Shown: positions 1 through 9,860, numbered from the stretch's first letter. The stretch is DNA of 64,000 nt from Curtobacterium sp. BH-2-1-1 (GCF_001806325.1 NZ_CP017580.1:1984001-2048000); one strand, 5' to 3'. The notes: a model not told the origin generated them from the letters alone. Numbers and translations are program-made.

Positions 1-435
1 GGCCGCTCCCGTCAGGGTTCGGTCCGCGCTCCGGAGCACACCGGTGGTGGCGTCGTCCACGGACCGACCCCGCGCGACTACTCGCAGCGCACCCCGAAGA
101 AGATGATCGCCGCTGCTCTGCTCGGCTCGCTCTCGGACCGCGCCCGCGGTGGCCGCATCTCCGCTGTGGAGGGCTTCGTCGCGGCCGAGGTGCCGTCGAC
201 CAAGACCGCCCGCACGCTCATCGAGAAGGTCGCGCCCGTCAAGCACGTGCTCGTCGTGCTCGAGCAGGACGACGAGCTCACGCTCAAGTCGATCCGCAAC
301 CTGCCGAACGTCCACGCGCTCTCGTACGGCCAGCTCAACGCCTACGACGTGCTCAAGGCCGACGCGCTCGTCTTCAGCAAGAGCGCACTCGACGCCTTCA
401 TCGCGTCGAAGACCGCGAAGGAGATCTCCGCATGA
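1..435 (+). CDS. rplD: 50S ribosomal protein L4 (5' end outside window)
   Basis: Large-subunit protein that binds 23S rRNA and lines the exit tunnel with an extended loop. The open frame enters at base 1 with no start codon and runs 144 residues to a TGA overlapping rplW. Visible are the loop segment [17 protein letters not shown] and the C-terminal Rossmann-like part that L4 shares across bacteria. About the first third of the protein is off the left edge. It belongs to the S10 operon, followed by rplW with a 4-base overlap, so the two are probably translationally coupled. Confidence 0.96.
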   Translation, partial: GRSRQGSVRAPEHTGGGVVHGPTPRDYSQRTPKKMIAAALLGSLSDRARGGRISAVEGFVAAEVPSTKTARTLIEKVAPVKHVLVVLEQDDELTLKSIRNLPNVHALSYGQLNAYDVLKADALVFSKSALDAFIASKTAKEISA

Positions 436-731
436 GCGGCTTCAACAAGGACCCGCGCGACATCATCATCTCGCCGGTCGTCTCGGAGAAGAGCTACGGC
501 CTGATCGACCAGGGCAAGTACACGTTCATCGTGGACCCCCGTTCGAACAAGACCGAGATCAAGCTCGCCATCGAGAAGATCTTCGACGTCAAGGTCGCGA
601 GCATCAACACGCTGAACCGTCCGGGCAAGACCCGTCGCACGCGCTTCGGCATGGGCAAGCGCAAGGACACCAAGCGTGCCATCGTGACGCTCAAGTCCGG
701 TTCGATCGACATCTTCACGGCTGTCGGCTGA
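432..731 (+). CDS. rplW: 50S ribosomal protein L23
   Basis: Binds 23S rRNA at the exit of the peptide tunnel and is the docking site for trigger factor and SRP. At 99 residues it has the usual bacterial length. It opens with the family signature [20 protein letters not shown], and the central [17 protein letters not shown] helix is present. The ATG overlaps the rplD stop (ATGA). A short 18-base gap with a GGGA ribosome-binding stretch separates it from rplB. Confidence 0.98.
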   Translation: MSGFNKDPRDIIISPVVSEKSYGLIDQGKYTFIVDPRSNKTEIKLAIEKIFDVKVASINTLNRPGKTRRTRFGMGKRKDTKRAIVTLKSGSIDIFTAVG

Positions 732-749
732 GGACCAGAGGGATAAATC

Positions 750-1589
750 ATGGCTATTCGTAACTACAAGCCGACGACCCCCGGTCGTCGCGGCTCGTCG
801 GTCGCCGACTTCGCTGAGATCACCCGTTCGACGCCGGAGAAGTCGCTGCTTCGTCCGCTGCCGAAGACCGGTGGCCGCAACAGCTCCGGCCGCATCACCA
901 CCCGTCACATCGGTGGTGGCCACAAGCGTCAGTACCGCGTGATCGACTTCCGTCGTCACGACAAGGACGGCATCGACGCCAAGGTCGCGCACATCGAGTA
1001 CGACCCGAACCGCACGGCGCGCATCGCGCTCCTGCACTACGTGGACGGCACGAAGCGCTACATCATCGCGCCGAACAAGCTCAAGCAGGGCGACGTCATC
1101 GAGCAGGGCGCCGGTGCGGACATCAAGCCGGGCAACAACCTGCCGCTGCGCAACATCCCCGTGGGTACCGTCGTGCACGCGATCGAGCTCCGCCCCGGTG
1201 GCGGCGCCAAGCTCGCGCGTTCGGCCGGCGCCTCGGTGCGTCTCGTCGCCAAGGACGGCCCCTACGCGCAGCTCCGTCTGCCGTCGGGCGAGGTCCGCAA
1301 CGTCGACGCACGCTGCCGCGCCACGATCGGCGAGGTCGGCAACGCCGAGCAGTCGAACATCAACTGGGGCAAGGCCGGCCGCATGCGCTGGAAGGGCGTC
1401 CGCCCGACCGTGCGTGGTGTCGCGATGAACCCGGTCGACCACCCGCACGGTGGTGGCGAGGGCAAGACCTCCGGTGGCCGTCACCCGGTCAGCCCGTGGG
1501 GTCAGGCCGAGGGTCGCACGCGCAAGCCGAACAAGCCGAGCGACAAGCTCATCGTCCGTCGCCGTAACGCCGGCAAGAAGCGCAAGTAG
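750..1589 (+). CDS. rplB: 50S ribosomal protein L2
   Basis: One of the largest and most conserved ribosomal proteins. It binds 23S rRNA near the peptidyl-transferase centre and bridges the subunits. The 279 residues match the family length. The diagnostic C-terminal motif [13 protein letters not shown] is intact, including the histidine corresponding to E. coli His229, and the basic tail ends in NAGKKRK. ATG start, preceded by AGAGGGATAA. Third gene of the S10 operon in this window. Confidence 0.99.
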   Translation: MAIRNYKPTTPGRRGSSVADFAEITRSTPEKSLLRPLPKTGGRNSSGRITTRHIGGGHKRQYRVIDFRRHDKDGIDAKVAHIEYDPNRTARIALLHYVDGTKRYIIAPNKLKQGDVIEQGAGADIKPGNNLPLRNIPVGTVVHAIELRPGGGAKLARSAGASVRLVAKDGPYAQLRLPSGEVRNVDARCRATIGEVGNAEQSNINWGKAGRMRWKGVRPTVRGVAMNPVDHPHGGGEGKTSGGRHPVSPWGQAEGRTRKPNKPSDKLIVRRRNAGKKRK

Positions 1590-1600
1590 GAGTTCAGAAG

Positions 1601-1882
1601 ATGCCACGCAGTCTGAAGAAGGGCCCCTTCGTCGACGAGCACCTGCTCCGCAAGGTCGTCACGCAGAACGAGGCCAACACCAAGAACGTGATCCGCACCT
1701 GGTCGCGTCGCTCGATGATCATCCCGAACATGCTCGGGCACACGATCGCCGTGCACGACGGCCGCAAGCACATCCCGGTGTTCGTCACCGAGTCGATGGT
1801 CGGTCACAAGCTCGGCGAGTTCGCGCCGACCCGCACCTTCCGTGGTCACGTGAAGGACGACAAGAAGGGCCGTCGCCGCTAA
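1601..1882 (+). CDS. rpsS: 30S ribosomal protein S19
   Basis: Head protein of the small subunit that contacts S13 and the A-site region. It is 93 residues long and starts [19 protein letters not shown], the near-invariant S19 start. [26 protein letters not shown] in the middle and the basic end KKGRRR are also typical. It lies 11 bases after rplB and 25 bases before rplV. Confidence 0.99.
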   Translation: MPRSLKKGPFVDEHLLRKVVTQNEANTKNVIRTWSRRSMIIPNMLGHTIAVHDGRKHIPVFVTESMVGHKLGEFAPTRTFRGHVKDDKKGRRR

Positions 1883-1907
1883 GGCGGCGACGCAGAGGAG
1901 GAACGAA

Positions 1908-2300
1908 ATGGTGGAGTCGATCGCACGCGTGCGACACATCCGCGTCACGCCTCAGAAGGCCCGTCGCGTCATCGAGCTGATCCGCGGCAAGCAGGCCCAC
2001 GAGGCCCTCGCCATCCTGAAGTTCGCCCCCCAGGGCGCTTCGGAGCCCGTGTACAAGCTGGTCGCCTCGGCGATCGCGAATGCACGGGTCAAGGCGGACT
2101 CGACGAACAGCTTCCTCGACGAGCGCGACCTCTACGTGAGCCGCGTCTTCGTCGACGAAGGTACGACCCTGAAGCGGTTCCAGCCGCGCGCCCAGGGCCG
2201 CGCCTTCCGCATCAACAAGCGCACCAGCCACATCACGGTCGTCCTCGCGACGCCGGATGAGGTCGAGGCTGCCGCGACGAGCAAGAAGGCGAGCAAGTAA
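1908..2300 (+). CDS. rplV: 50S ribosomal protein L22
   Basis: Binds all domains of 23S rRNA; its beta-hairpin reaches the exit-tunnel constriction where macrolide-resistance changes map. It is 130 residues long, with the N-terminal signature [21 protein letters not shown] block (here [19 protein letters not shown]) and hairpin [25 protein letters not shown] ribosome-binding site precedes the ATG. The TAA stop overlaps the rpsC start by one base. Confidence 0.98.
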   Translation: MVESIARVRHIRVTPQKARRVIELIRGKQAHEALAILKFAPQGASEPVYKLVASAIANARVKADSTNSFLDERDLYVSRVFVDEGTTLKRFQPRAQGRAFRINKRTSHITVVLATPDEVEAAATSKKASK

Positions 2301-3097
2301 TGGGCCAGAAGGTCAACCCGTACGGCTTCCGTCTCGGGATCACGACGGACCACGTCTCGCACTGGTTCACCGACAGCACGAAGCCGGGTCAGCGCTACGC
2401 CGACTACGTGGCCGAGGACATCAAGGTGCGCGAGTACCTGAAGAAGACCCTCGACCGCGCCGGCGTCGCCCGCATCGAGCTCGAGCGCACCCGTGACCGC
2501 GTCCGCGTGGACATCCACACCGCGCGTCCGGGCATCGTCATCGGTCGCCGGGGCGCCGAGGCGGAGCGCGTCCGTGGCGAGCTCGAGAAGCTCACCAAGA
2601 AGCAGATCCAGCTCAACATCCTCGAGGTCAAGAACCCCGAGACCGAGGCCCAGCTCGTCGCGCAGGGCATCGCCGAGCAGCTCTCCGCTCGTGTCGCGTT
2701 CCGTCGCGCCATGCGCAAGGGCCTGCAGGGTGCACAGCGCGCCGGCGCCAAGGGTGTCCGCATCCAGGTGTCGGGTCGTCTCGGCGGCGCCGAGATGTCG
2801 CGCTCGGAGTTCTACCGCGAGGGCCGCGTGCCCCTGCACACGCTCCGCGCGAACATCGACTACGGCTTCTACGAGGCCCGGACCACGTTCGGCCGCATCG
2901 GCGTGAAGGTCTGGATCTACAAGGGCGACATCACGAACAAGGAGCTCGCTCGCGAGCAGGCGAACCAGCGTTCGTCGCGCCCGGAGCGTCGTGGCGGCCC
3001 CCGTGGCGAGCGCGGCGACCGCCGTGGCGGCGACCGTGGCGGCCGTCAGCAGCAGGCCCCGCAGGACGCGCCGGCCGGCGCAGGAGTTGAGGCGTAA
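2300..3097 (+). CDS. rpsC: 30S ribosomal protein S3 with RG-rich C-terminal tail
   Basis: Small-subunit protein at the mRNA entry channel. The type II KH domain carries GIVIGRRG near residue 80, followed by the S3 C-terminal domain ending about residue 215. The 265-residue protein is longer than the roughly 210-235 usual in many bacteria because of a tail (about residues 220-265) dense in Arg-Gly, such as [10 protein letters not shown] similar RGG stretch occurs in S5 encoded downstream; S3 and S5 are neighbours on the ribosome. It starts one base into the rplV stop and is followed two bases later by rplP. Confidence 0.98.
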   Translation: MGQKVNPYGFRLGITTDHVSHWFTDSTKPGQRYADYVAEDIKVREYLKKTLDRAGVARIELERTRDRVRVDIHTARPGIVIGRRGAEAERVRGELEKLTKKQIQLNILEVKNPETEAQLVAQGIAEQLSARVAFRRAMRKGLQGAQRAGAKGVRIQVSGRLGGAEMSRSEFYREGRVPLHTLRANIDYGFYEARTTFGRIGVKVWIYKGDITNKELAREQANQRSSRPERRGGPRGERGDRRGGDRGGRQQQAPQDAPAGAGVEA

Positions 3098-3099
3098 CC

Positions 3100-3519
3100 A
3101 TGCTTATTCCCCGTCGAGTCAAGCACCGCAAGCAGCACCACCCGAAGCGTTCGGGCCAGGCCACCGGTGGCACCAAGGTGTCGTTCGGTGACTACGGCAT
3201 CCAGGCGCTGACGCCCGCTTACGTGACCAACCGTCAGATCGAGTCCGCTCGTATCGCCATGACGCGTCACATCAAGCGTGGCGGCAAGGTGTGGATCAAC
3301 ATCTACCCGGACCGTCCGCTCACGAAGAAGCCCGCCGAGACCCGCATGGGTTCCGGTAAGGGTTCCCCCGAGTGGTGGGTCGCCAACGTCAAGCCGGGCC
3401 GTGTGCTCTTCGAGCTCTCCGGCGTCAACGAGGACATCGCCCGTGAGGCGCTGACCCGTGCAATCCACAAGCTGCCCCTCAAGGCACGCATCATCAAGCG
3501 CGAGGAGGGCGACGCATAA
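3100..3519 (+). CDS. rplP: 50S ribosomal protein L16
   Basis: Binds helices near the A-site tRNA elbow and 5S rRNA. It is 139 residues, the standard length. It starts [19 protein letters not shown] and contains the conserved [19 protein letters not shown] block, in which the equivalent of E. coli Arg81 is hydroxylated in some bacteria. The TAA stop overlaps the rpmC ATG by one base. Confidence 0.99.
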   Translation: MLIPRRVKHRKQHHPKRSGQATGGTKVSFGDYGIQALTPAYVTNRQIESARIAMTRHIKRGGKVWINIYPDRPLTKKPAETRMGSGKGSPEWWVANVKPGRVLFELSGVNEDIAREALTRAIHKLPLKARIIKREEGDA

Positions 3520-3839
3520 TGGCGATCGGTTCCAAGGAGCTCCGTCCGACGGAGCTCGACACGTTCGAGAACGAGCGTCTTGCTGACGAACTGAAGAAGG
3601 CCAAGGAGGAGCTCTTCAACCTCCGCTTCCAGTCGGCCACCGGCCAGCTGGAGAGCCACGGTCGTCTCCGTGCCGTCAAGCGCGACATCGCTCGCATCTA
3701 CACCGTCCTCCGCGAGCGCGAGCTCGGCATCCGTGCCACTCCCGCGCCCGTCGAGACCGCCCCCAAGGCCAAGAAGACGACCAAGAAGGCTGAGAAGCCG
3801 GCTGAGTCGGCCGAGGCCGAGACCGCCGAGGAGAAGTAA
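3519..3839 (+). CDS. rpmC: 50S ribosomal protein L29 with charged C-terminal extension
   Basis: Two-helix protein near the tunnel exit. Residues 1-70 are the L29 fold, with [18 protein letters not shown] and the signature [17 protein letters not shown]. The family is usually 60-80 residues; this one has 106 because of an Ala/Lys/Glu/Pro-rich tail such as [19 protein letters not shown]. The tail is probably disordered. One-base overlaps with both rplP and rpsQ show tight coupling. Confidence 0.97.
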   Translation: MAIGSKELRPTELDTFENERLADELKKAKEELFNLRFQSATGQLESHGRLRAVKRDIARIYTVLRERELGIRATPAPVETAPKAKKTTKKAEKPAESAEAETAEEK

Positions 3840-4123
3840 TGGCGAACGAAGAGAAGACCTCCGCCGCCTCCGCTCGCGGCTACCGCAAGACGCGTCGTGG
3901 CTACGTCACGAGCGACAAGATGGACAAGACCATCGTGGTCGAGGTCGAGGACCGCGTGAAGCACGCGCTCTACGGCAAGATCATCCGTCGCACGTCCAAG
4001 GTGAAGGCCCACGACGAGCTCGGCACCGCTGGTGTCGGCGACCTCGTCGTGATCAGCGAGACCCGTCCCCTCAGCGCTTCCAAGCGCTGGCGCCTGGTCG
4101 AGATCCTCGAGAAGGCCAAGTAG
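3839..4123 (+). CDS. rpsQ: 30S ribosomal protein S17
   Basis: Primary 16S rRNA-binding OB-fold protein. It is 94 residues, with the signature [20 protein letters not shown] and the C-terminal block [21 protein letters not shown]. The first 18 or so residues are an Ala/Ser-rich actinobacterial extension. The start ATG overlaps the rpmC TAA. A 31-base gap with AGGAGA follows before rplN. Confidence 0.98.
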   Translation: MANEEKTSAASARGYRKTRRGYVTSDKMDKTIVVEVEDRVKHALYGKIIRRTSKVKAHDELGTAGVGDLVVISETRPLSASKRWRLVEILEKAK

Positions 4124-4154
4124 GCCCCGGCCTGCTTCGGAATAGGAGACAGCA

Positions 4155-4523
4155 GTGATTCAGCAGGAATCCCGCCTCAAGGTCGCCGACAACACGGGTG
4201 CCAAGGAGATCTTGACCATCCGCGTGCTCGGTGGCTCGGGTCGTCGCTACGCCGGTCTCGGTGACGTCATCGTCGCCACGGTGAAGGACGCCATCCCCGG
4301 CGGCAACGTGAAGAAGGGTGACGTCGTCAAGGCGGTCATCGTTCGCACCAAGAAGGAGACCCGTCGTCAGGACGGCTCCTACATCAAGTTCGACGAGAAC
4401 GCGGCAGTGATCCTCAAGGCTGACGGCGACCCGCGCGGCACGCGCATCTTCGGTCCGGTCGGTCGCGAGCTCCGTGACAAGAAGTTCATGAAGATCATCT
4501 CGCTCGCGCCGGAGGTGCTGTAA
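4155..4523 (+). CDS. rplN: 50S ribosomal protein L14
   Basis: Interface protein of the large subunit that contacts L19 and 16S rRNA. It is 122 residues, the exact family length. It begins [20 protein letters not shown] and carries the conserved [20 protein letters not shown]. The GTG start is placed by an AGGAGA ribosome-binding site 8-9 bases upstream. First gene after the S17 gap, in the spc operon. Confidence 0.99.
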   Translation: MIQQESRLKVADNTGAKEILTIRVLGGSGRRYAGLGDVIVATVKDAIPGGNVKKGDVVKAVIVRTKKETRRQDGSYIKFDENAAVILKADGDPRGTRIFGPVGRELRDKKFMKIISLAPEVL

Positions 4524-4526
4524 GCC

Positions 4527-4886
4527 ATGGCGAACATCAAGAAGGGTGACCTGGTCCAGGTCATCACGGGTGCCAAGCAGGAGCGCGGCGGTGACCGTGG
4601 CAAGCAGGGCAAGGTCATCGAGGTCCTCAAGGACAAGAACCGCGTCGTCGTCGAGGGCGTGAACTTCGTCACGAAGCACGTCCGCGTCGGCCAGACGCAG
4701 CGCGGCTCGAAGACCGGTGGCATCGAGCAGCACGAGGCTCCGATCCACGTGTCGAACGTCGCCATCGTCGACCCGAAGACCAAGAAGCCGACCCGCGTCG
4801 GTTTCCGCAACGAAGAGGTGGAGAAGGACGGCGTCAAGAAGACCGTCCGAGTCCGCTACGCCAAGAAGTCGGGTGAGAAGCTCTGA
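4527..4886 (+). CDS. rplX: 50S ribosomal protein L24
   Basis: Early 23S rRNA assembly protein with a KOW domain at its N terminus ([29 protein letters not shown]). It is 119 residues, within the family range, with ETPIHVSNV-type wording (here [21 protein letters not shown]) typical of bacterial L24. It lies three bases after rplN, and its TGA overlaps the rplE ATG by one base. Confidence 0.98.
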   Translation: MANIKKGDLVQVITGAKQERGGDRGKQGKVIEVLKDKNRVVVEGVNFVTKHVRVGQTQRGSKTGGIEQHEAPIHVSNVAIVDPKTKKPTRVGFRNEEVEKDGVKKTVRVRYAKKSGEKL

Positions 4887-5476
4887 TGACCGACACGACT
4901 GCCGCGCCGGCGACCAAGGTCGAGCCGCGCCTCAAGCAGAAGTACAAGAACGAGATCAAGGCTGCCCTCACCGAGCAGTTCGGGTACGCGAACGTCAACC
5001 AGGTCCCCGGTCTGGTCAAGGTCGTCGTGAACACCGGTGTCGGCGAGGCCGCTCGCGACTCGAAGATCATCGAGGGGGCCATCAAGGACCTCACGGCGAT
5101 CACGGGTCAGAAGCCCCAGGTCACGAAGGCCCGCAAGTCCATCGCGCAGTTCAAGCTGCGTGAGGGCCAGGCCATCGGCGCGCACGTCACCCTCCGTGGT
5201 GACCGCGCGTGGGAGTTCATCGACCGTCTCGTGACCCTCGCACTGCCCCGCATCCGCGACTTCCGCGGTCTCAGCGACAAGCAGTTCGACGGCAACGGCA
5301 ACTACACGTTCGGTCTCACGGAGCAGTCCGTGTTCCACGAGATCGACCAGGACCGCATCGACCGCGTGCGTGGCTTCGACATCACCGTCGTGACCACCGC
5401 GAAGTCGGACGACGAGGGCCGCGCGCTGCTCCGCCAGCTCGGGTTCCCGTTCCGTTCTGCCGAGCAGACGGTCTAA
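4886..5476 (+). CDS. rplE: 50S ribosomal protein L5
   Basis: 5S rRNA-binding protein that contacts P-site tRNA. It is 196 residues, slightly longer than the usual 180 because of an N-terminal Thr/Ala segment. [27 protein letters not shown] and the end block [21 protein letters not shown] are diagnostic. In many high-GC actinobacteria rpsN (S14) follows directly; here a non-coding 153-base stretch with a perfect hairpin follows instead. Confidence 0.98.
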   Translation: MTDTTAAPATKVEPRLKQKYKNEIKAALTEQFGYANVNQVPGLVKVVVNTGVGEAARDSKIIEGAIKDLTAITGQKPQVTKARKSIAQFKLREGQAIGAHVTLRGDRAWEFIDRLVTLALPRIRDFRGLSDKQFDGNGNYTFGLTEQSVFHEIDQDRIDRVRGFDITVVTTAKSDDEGRALLRQLGFPFRSAEQTV

Positions 5477-5490
5477 GATACTTCGGGCGG

Positions 5491-5524
5491 TGCGGGCCGG
5501 AGGATTCACGTCCTCCGGCCCGCA
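5491..5524 (+). terminator. Perfect 14-bp hairpin between rplE and rpsH
   Basis: Arms at 5491-5504 and 5511-5524 are exact reverse complements and enclose the loop TTCACG. The stem is GC-rich and has no T tract after it, so it may be an intrinsic attenuator or an RNA structure such as a processing or regulatory site. It sits where rpsN is often found in related phyla. A small leader with no other open frame follows up to the rpsH start. Confidence 0.6.
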
Positions 5525-5629
5525 CGCACGAACACACCGATCCAGGGGAATCGCCCCAGGATCACCCGATCGCTCAGGTCGGCATTCGTGGAACGGGTGT
5601 CGAAACCAGGCGAAGAATGGACGACCATC

Positions 5630-6028
5630 ATGACGATGACCGATCCGGTCGCAGACATGCTGACCAGATTGCGGAACGCGAACTCGGCGCACCACGACGC
5701 CGTCTCGCTTCCCAGCTCCAAGCTGAAGAAGAACATCGCTGAGATCCTCAAGCGCGAGGGCTACATCAGCGAGTGGAAGATCGAGGACGCCCGCGTGGGC
5801 GAGACCCTCACGATCGACCTGAAGTACGGCCCCGAGCGCGAGCGTTCGATCGCCGGCATCAAGCGCGTCTCGAAGCCCGGTCTCCGGGTCTACGCGAAGT
5901 CGACGGAGATCCCCCAGGTCCTCGGTGGCCTCGGCGTGGCGATCCTCTCGACCTCGTCGGGACTGCTCACCGACCGTGAAGCCGAGCAGAAGGGCGTGGG
6001 TGGGGAAGTCCTCGCCTACGTGTGGTGA
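5630..6028 (+). CDS. rpsH: 30S ribosomal protein S8
   Basis: Primary 16S rRNA-binding protein and, in E. coli, translational repressor of the spc operon. I start it at ATG 5630 because the encoded [18 protein letters not shown] matches the family start and gives the usual 132 residues. An in-frame GTG at 5588 would add 14 unrelated residues. The C-terminal signature [26 protein letters not shown] is intact. Six bases separate it from rplF. Confidence 0.97.
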   Translation: MTMTDPVADMLTRLRNANSAHHDAVSLPSSKLKKNIAEILKREGYISEWKIEDARVGETLTIDLKYGPERERSIAGIKRVSKPGLRVYAKSTEIPQVLGGLGVAILSTSSGLLTDREAEQKGVGGEVLAYVW

Positions 6029-6034
6029 TCGACA

Positions 6035-6571
6035 ATGTCTCGTATCGGACGTCTTCCCATTGACATCCCCGCTGGCGTGACCGTCTCCATCGATGGTCAG
6101 AACGTCGCGGTCAAGGGCCCGAAGGGCGAGCTCGCGCTCGTCGTCGCCGAGCCCATCCAGGCCAAGGTCGAGGAGAACCAGGTCCTCGTCACCCGTCCGG
6201 ACGACGAGCGCAGCTCGCGTGCGCTGCACGGCCTGACCCGCACCCTCATCGCGAACAACATCGTCGGCGTGACCCAGGGCTACTCCAAGGGCCTCGAGGT
6301 CGTCGGCACCGGTTACCGCGTGCAGGCGAAGGGCAACAACGTCGAGTTCGCGCTCGGCTACTCCCACCCGATCACGGTCGAGCCGCCCGCGGGCATCAGC
6401 TTCGCCGTCGAGGGCAACAACAAGCTGACCGTCAACGGCATCGACAAGCAGTCCGTCGGCGAGGTCGCTGCAAACATCCGCAAGCTGCGCAAGCCCGAGC
6501 CCTACAAGGGCAAGGGTGTCCGCTACGCCGGCGAGATCGTGCGCCGCAAGGCCGGAAAGTCAGGTAAGTGA
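6035..6571 (+). CDS. rplF: 50S ribosomal protein L6
   Basis: Two-domain large-subunit protein near the factor-binding site. The 178 residues are the standard length. It begins [20 protein letters not shown], and the C-terminal signature [25 protein letters not shown] is intact. The stop is very close to the rplR start, whose possible GTG overlaps it. Confidence 0.99.
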   Translation: MSRIGRLPIDIPAGVTVSIDGQNVAVKGPKGELALVVAEPIQAKVEENQVLVTRPDDERSSRALHGLTRTLIANNIVGVTQGYSKGLEVVGTGYRVQAKGNNVEFALGYSHPITVEPPAGISFAVEGNNKLTVNGIDKQSVGEVAANIRKLRKPEPYKGKGVRYAGEIVRRKAGKSGK

Positions 6572-6573
6572 TC

Positions 6574-6948
6574 ATGGGTCTCCTCAAGACACGAGGCAAG
6601 AGCAAGTCGGCCGCCAAGGCGCGCCGTCACAACCGCCTCCGCAAGAAGATCACCGGCACCGAGGCCCGTCCGCGTCTCGCTGTCACCCGTTCGGCGCGTC
6701 ACGTGTTCGTCCAGGTCATCGACGACGCCAAGGGCCACACGCTGGCCAGCGCGTCGACGATGGAGGCCGACCTCCGTACGTTCGACGGCGACAAGACCGC
6801 CAAGGCCCGTCGTGTCGGCGAACTCCTCGCCGAGCGCGCGAAGGCCGCTGGCGTCGAGGCCGTGGTCTTCGACCGCGGTGGTAGCAAGTACGCCGGTCGC
6901 GTCGCCGCGATCGCCGATGGTGCCCGTGAAGGAGGGCTGAACCTGTGA
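6574..6948 (+). CDS. rplR: 50S ribosomal protein L18
   Basis: Binds 5S rRNA together with L5. The 124 residues include the basic N terminus [19 protein letters not shown] and the family block [19 protein letters not shown], ending GREGGLNL-like (AREGGLNL). I chose ATG 6574. A GTG at 6568 in the same frame, overlapping the rplF TGA, is a possible alternative and would add two residues. The TGA overlaps the rpsE GTG. Confidence 0.96.
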   Translation: MGLLKTRGKSKSAAKARRHNRLRKKITGTEARPRLAVTRSARHVFVQVIDDAKGHTLASASTMEADLRTFDGDKTAKARRVGELLAERAKAAGVEAVVFDRGGSKYAGRVAAIADGAREGGLNL

Positions 6949-7745
6949 GCGACATCGCGAACACGAACGAAGACGCCAACGTCGAAACGACCGAGGCCGC
7001 TGAGGCGACCGAGGCCGAGGCCACGAGCACCACGGCCCCCGCGGCCAAGGAGCCCGAGGTCCCCGTCGTCGAGCGCCCCGTCGAGACCGCAGCCGGTTCG
7101 GCATCGAACAACCGCGACTCCGCCGACAACCGTGGCCGCCGTGGTGGCGGTCGCGACCGTCAGCAGGGTGGCGGCCGTGGCAACGACCGCAACGGTCGGG
7201 GTGGCGACAGCCAGTTCCTCGAGCGCGTCGTGACCATCAACCGCGTCTCCAAGGTCGTCAAGGGTGGTCGTCGCTTCAGCTTCACCGCGCTCGTCGTCGT
7301 CGGTGACGGCAACGGTCTCGTGGGTGTCGGCTACGGCAAGGCCCGCGAGGTCCCGACCGCCATCTCGAAGGGCGTCGAGGAAGCGAAGAAGAACTTCTTC
7401 CGCGTCCCGCGCGTCGGCAACACGATCCCGCACCCGGTGCAGGGCGAGGCCGCTGCCGGCGTCGTGCTCCTCCGTCCGGCCGCTGCCGGTACCGGTGTCA
7501 TCGCCGGTGGTCCGGTCCGCGCCGTCCTCGAGTGCGCCGGTATCCACGACGTCCTGAGCAAGTCGCTCGGTTCGTCGAACACCATCAACATCGTGCACGC
7601 GACCGTCACGGCGCTGCAGCAGCTCGAGGAGCCCCGTGCGGTCGCAAGCCGTCGCGGTCTCCCCGTCGACCGGGTCGTCCCGGACCGTCTGCTCCAGGCC
7701 GAGGCCGCTGCTCTGCGTGCCGCGTCCGAGAAGGCAGGTGCGTGA
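6945..7745 (+). CDS. rpsE: 30S ribosomal protein S5 with long N-terminal extension
   Basis: Small-subunit protein at the mRNA entry channel, involved in decoding fidelity. The conserved S5 core begins about residue 88 ([20 protein letters not shown]) and has the dsRBD-like and C-terminal domains. The total of 266 residues is about 60-100 more than most S5 proteins. The extra N terminus is first acidic (Glu/Ala/Thr) and then Arg-Gly-rich ([17 protein letters not shown]). The GTG start is set by GGAGGG nine bases upstream and overlaps the rplR stop. The RGG patch resembles that of S3. Confidence 0.97.
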   Translation: MSDIANTNEDANVETTEAAEATEAEATSTTAPAAKEPEVPVVERPVETAAGSASNNRDSADNRGRRGGGRDRQQGGGRGNDRNGRGGDSQFLERVVTINRVSKVVKGGRRFSFTALVVVGDGNGLVGVGYGKAREVPTAISKGVEEAKKNFFRVPRVGNTIPHPVQGEAAAGVVLLRPAAAGTGVIAGGPVRAVLECAGIHDVLSKSLGSSNTINIVHATVTALQQLEEPRAVASRRGLPVDRVVPDRLLQAEAAALRAASEKAGA

Positions 7746-7930
7746 TGGCGATGCTGAAGATCACGCAGACGAAGTCCGTTATCAGCGAGAAGCAGTACCA
7801 GCGCGACACGCTCCGCAGCCTGGGTCTCAAGCGCATCGGCCGTACGGTCCTGCGTGAGGACAACGCCCAGAACCGCGGGTACGTCGCGACGGTCGCGCAC
7901 CTCGTGAAGGTCGAGGAGGTCGACGCATGA
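7745..7930 (+). CDS. rpmD: 50S ribosomal protein L30
   Basis: Small 61-residue large-subunit protein, the normal bacterial size. It contains the signature [29 protein letters not shown] in pieces, starting [11 protein letters not shown] 7745 shares its A with the rpsE TGA. The frame stays open upstream inside rpsE, so the start is chosen by family length and overlap. The TGA overlaps rplO. Confidence 0.97.
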   Translation: MAMLKITQTKSVISEKQYQRDTLRSLGLKRIGRTVLREDNAQNRGYVATVAHLVKVEEVDA

Positions 7931-8391
7931 GCGACGAGAAGAACGAGCGCGTGCAGGTCCTGAAGCTGCACCACCTCCGTCCGGCAGAGGGCGCCAAGAA
8001 GGCTCGCACCCGCGTCGGTCGTGGTGAGGGCTCCAAGGGCAAGACCGCCGGCCGTGGTACCAAGGGCCAGAAGGCTCGTTACCAGGTCAAGGTCGGCTTC
8101 GAGGGTGGGCAGATGCCGCTGCACATGCGCACCCCGAAGCTCCGCGGGTTCAAGAACCCGTTCCGCGTCGAGTACCAGGTCGTGAACCTGGACAAGATCG
8201 CGGAGCTCTACCCCAACGGTGGCGACGTCACCGTCGCGGACCTGGTCGCCAAGGGCGCCGTCCGCAAGAACGAGAAGGTCAAGGTTCTCGGTCAGGGTGA
8301 CATCAGCGTGAAGCTCACGGTCTCGGTCGACAAGGTCTCGGCGTCCGCCGCCGAGAAGATCGCGGCTGCTGGCGGCACCGTCTCCCAGTAA
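7927..8391 (+). CDS. rplO: 50S ribosomal protein L15
   Basis: 23S rRNA-binding assembly protein. It is 154 residues and has the glycine- and lysine-rich N-terminal block [21 protein letters not shown] and [22 protein letters not shown], both hallmarks of L15. It ends [18 protein letters not shown]. Last ribosomal gene of the spc operon here; a strong hairpin follows seven bases after the stop. Confidence 0.98.
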   Translation: MSDEKNERVQVLKLHHLRPAEGAKKARTRVGRGEGSKGKTAGRGTKGQKARYQVKVGFEGGQMPLHMRTPKLRGFKNPFRVEYQVVNLDKIAELYPNGGDVTVADLVAKGAVRKNEKVKVLGQGDISVKLTVSVDKVSASAAEKIAAAGGTVSQ

Positions 8392-8397
8392 CCCCGT

Positions 8398-8429
8398 CGG
8401 CGGCCCGTGCGTTTGCGCACGGGCCGCCG
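8398..8429 (+). terminator. Terminator after rplO
   Basis: A perfect 14-bp GC-rich stem (8398-8411 with 8416-8429) with loop TTTG lies just after rplO and is followed by TTACGGTTTCC. It separates the spc ribosomal genes from secY, which has its own promoter-like TTGACA shortly downstream. Confidence 0.75.
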
Positions 8430-8440
8430 TTACGGTTTCC

Positions 8441-8486
8441 TTGACAGTGGTCGGCGTCCGCCGGCCAGGTCGGTCCTGCCGACCAC
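8441..8486 (+). promoter_or_regulatory. secY upstream region: TTGACA and inverted repeat
   Basis: A consensus -35 hexamer TTGACA lies at 8441-8446; no equally good -10 follows at 17 bases. Directly overlapping is a 9-bp inverted repeat, GTGGTCGGC (8447-8455) and GCCGACCAC (8478-8486). The secY GTG is 52 bases further on, so this could be a promoter with an operator or a structured leader. Confidence 0.4.
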
Positions 8487-8537
8487 ACCGGTGACGGCCC
8501 CTCGACGGGCCGCCGGTCCCAGAAGTTCGGAGTCCTC

Positions 8538-9860
8538 GTGTTCAGAGCGGTCGCGCGCATCATGCGCACCCCAGATCTTCGCAAGAAGATCGGCTTCACC
8601 CTCGCGATCATCGCGCTGTTCCGCCTGGGGTCGTACATCCCCGCGCCGTTCGTCGACTACGCATCCGTGCAGACCTGTCTCGCCAGCGCATCGTCGCAGC
8701 AGGGTCTGTACGACCTGATCAACCTCTTCTCCGGCGGCGCGCTGCTGAAGCTCTCGGTCTTCGCGCTCGGCATCATGCCGTACATCACGTCGTCGATCAT
8801 CGTGCAGCTGCTCCGCGTGGTCATCCCGCACTTCGACGCCCTCTACAAGGAGGGGCAGTCCGGTCAGGCGAAGCTGACGCAGTACACGCGCTACCTCACC
8901 ATCGCGCTCGGCGTGCTGCAGTCCACCACGCTGATCACGGTCGCCCGCTCCGGTGCCCTGTTCGGCACCAACGCCTCGGCCTCCTGCTCGTCGATCATCT
9001 CGAACGACAGCTGGTACGCGATCATGCTCATGGTCGTCACCCTGACCGCCGGTACCGGCCTCATCATGTGGATGGGCGAGCTCGTCACCGAGCGCGGCAT
9101 CGGCAACGGCATGTCGCTCCTCATCTTCACGTCCATCGCGGCGCAGTTCCCCTCGGCGCTCTGGGCGATCGAGCAGTCGAACGGCTTCGAGCTGTTCCTG
9201 TTCGTCATCCTCGTCGGCCTGGTGATCATGATGGCCGTCGTGTTCGTCGAGCAGTCGCAGCGGCGCATCCCCGTGCAGTACGCCAAGCGCATGGTCGGTC
9301 GCCGCACGTACGGCGGCAACAACACGTACATCCCGATCAAGGTGAACATGGCCGGCGTCGTGCCCGTCATCTTCGCCTCGTCGTTGCTGTACCTGCCGGC
9401 CCTGGTCGCGCAGTTCAACCAGCCCTCCGACGGCAGCGAGGCGGCGGCGTGGGTGACCTGGATCCAGAACAACCTGACCTCGGGTGACAACTGGTTCTAC
9501 ATGGTCCTGTACTTCCTGCTCATCGTCGGCTTCACGTACTTCTACGTCGCGATCACCTTCAACCCCGAAGAGGTCGCCGACAACATGAAGAAGTACGGCG
9601 GCTTCATCCCGGGCATCCGGGCCGGTCGTCCGACGGCCGAGTACCTCGACTACGTTCTCACCCGGGTGACGTTGCCCGGCTCCCTGTACCTCGGTCTCAT
9701 CGCCCTGATCCCGCTGGCGGCGCTGGCGTTCTTCGGTGCGAACCAGAACTTCCCGTTCGGCGGCGCGAGCATCCTCATCATCGTGGGTGTCGGCCTCGAG
9801 ACCGTGAAGCAGATCGACTCGCAGCTGCAGCAGCGTCACTACGAAGGGCTTCTCCGTTGA
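8538..9860 (+). CDS. secY: Preprotein translocase subunit SecY
   Basis: Channel-forming membrane subunit of the Sec translocon, working with SecE, SecG and SecA. At 440 residues with about ten membrane segments it matches the family. Visible marks are [22 protein letters not shown] at the start (in two parts), the plug-side [13 protein letters not shown], the cytoplasmic-loop [12 protein letters not shown] and [16 protein letters not shown]. The GTG start is the first one giving the family N terminus. It overlaps adk by four bases. Confidence 0.98.
   Translation: MFRAVARIMRTPDLRKKIGFTLAIIALFRLGSYIPAPFVDYASVQTCLASASSQQGLYDLINLFSGGALLKLSVFALGIMPYITSSIIVQLLRVVIPHFDALYKEGQSGQAKLTQYTRYLTIALGVLQSTTLITVARSGALFGTNASASCSSIISNDSWYAIMLMVVTLTAGTGLIMWMGELVTERGIGNGMSLLIFTSIAAQFPSALWAIEQSNGFELFLFVILVGLVIMMAVVFVEQSQRRIPVQYAKRMVGRRTYGGNNTYIPIKVNMAGVVPVIFASSLLYLPALVAQFNQPSDGSEAAAWVTWIQNNLTSGDNWFYMVLYFLLIVGFTYFYVAITFNPEEVADNMKKYGGFIPGIRAGRPTAEYLDYVLTRVTLPGSLYLGLIALIPLAALAFFGANQNFPFGGASILIIVGVGLETVKQIDSQLQQRHYEGLLR

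Noticed and set aside
5588..5629. GTG 5588 as start of rpsH
   Set aside because: It would add 14 residues unlike any S8; ATG 5630 gives the family start and length.
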